6,852 nt of DNA from Bacteroidota bacterium (GTDB taxonomy: Bacteria; Bacteroidota; Bacteroidia; Chitinophagales; UBA2359), in contig JAHDGT010000248.1 of assembly GCA_020631675.1 (NCBI GenBank), positions 1 to 6,852 on the forward strand, written 5' to 3'. Under the pieces are notes generated by a model. The model worked only from the letters and a program-made list of their open reading frames with translations, was not told where the DNA came from and made no database searches. Both the position numbers and the translations under genes were made by a program. Shown piece after piece: positions 6,709 to 6,852 of the stretch. Position 1 is the stretch's first letter, and every line of letters begins with the position of its first letter.

Positions 6709-6852
6709 TATCCAAGAGCGTTTACAACCAGCTCCTTTCCTCTTAGCTTTTTCCTTGCACGAGGGATAGGAGCGGTATGGGGTGCACTGGATGCGTTCTG
6801 AGCGGCGGCGTAAAAAGGCGGCCCAGAGGTAGCCATTTTTACGCCTGCCAGC
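6709..6852. repeat. GC-rich palindromic block, probable dispersed extragenic repeat (partial)
   Basis: This block differs in composition from the coding DNA beside it and shows no recognisable protein. Its outer part forms a long inverted repeat: GGCGTAAAAA (6807-6816) pairs perfectly with TTTTTACGCC (6836-6845). With two single-base bulges the stem extends to 6802 and the window edge at 6852. The inner 19 bases contain a further GGC/GCC pairing. On the plus strand the segment from about 6760 begins GGGATAGGAGCGGTATGGGG, which resembles, from memory, palindromic intergenic repeats common in Sphingobacteriaceae. The block continues beyond the window. The alternative is that it encodes the tail of FtsW, the usual upstream neighbour. 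Two frames do stay open to the window edge, but neither has a membrane segment or FtsW-like motif. Confidence 0.5.

Noticed and set aside
6461..6715. 84-codon minus-strand frame overlapping the murG 5' end
   Set aside because: It covers the conserved MurG glycine-loop region in another frame; its Arg/Lys-rich translation is an artefact of that.
6651..6851. Minus-strand open frame reaching the window edge, possibly the 3' end of ftsW
   Set aside because: Its 66 or so residues have no membrane segment or FtsW motif, read through a hairpin and a tandem heptamer array, and a second frame (stop at 6708-6706) is equally open. I treat it as repeat sequence unless upstream sequence shows continuity.

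Overview
The window is a stretch of a bacterial division and cell-wall (dcw) cluster, with five genes all on the minus strand. In transcription order they are murG, murC, ftsQ, ftsA and ftsZ. The order is compact, with no ddl or murB between murC and ftsQ. FtsZ is 499 residues, with a long charged tail ending in PYLHDNVD. The promoter-like sequence before ftsQ is of the TTTG / TAnnTTTG kind. Together these point to a member of the Bacteroidota, most likely near Sphingobacteriaceae (Sphingobacterium or Pedobacter type). That placement comes from remembered family features, not from a search.

Layout by region. Positions 1-130 lie downstream of ftsZ and hold two hairpins, the second a textbook intrinsic terminator. 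The left edge carries what looks like half of a terminator for a gene converging from outside the window. ftsZ (131-1630), ftsA (1693-3093) and ftsQ (3226-4008) follow, separated by 62 and 132 bp. A 97-100 bp AT-rich gap before ftsQ holds a 19-bp palindrome and a good Bacteroidota-type promoter candidate. murC (4109-5488) and murG (5494 to about 6651) are separated by 5 bp. The last 200 bp are unusual for such a cluster: a degenerate tandem array of 7-bp units runs right up to the probable murG start, and beyond it lies a GC-rich block with a long inverted repeat. I read that block as a dispersed extragenic repeat rather than the end of ftsW.

How the genes work together. MurG makes lipid II at the inner face of the membrane, and MurC catalyses the first amino-acid addition to UDP-MurNAc. 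FtsQ is the single-pass scaffold of the divisome, FtsA tethers filaments to the membrane, and FtsZ forms the cytokinetic ring. murG-murC looks like the tail of an upstream operon, while ftsQ-ftsA-ftsZ may have an additional promoter of its own and ends at the terminator at 36-68.

All five proteins look intact, with their key catalytic or binding motifs present. I see no new enzyme system, defence system, RNA gene or CRISPR array here. The points worth following up are regulatory and structural: the repeat-laden murG 5' end, the ftsQ promoter and palindrome, and the two conserved-looking peptides in the FtsZ tail.
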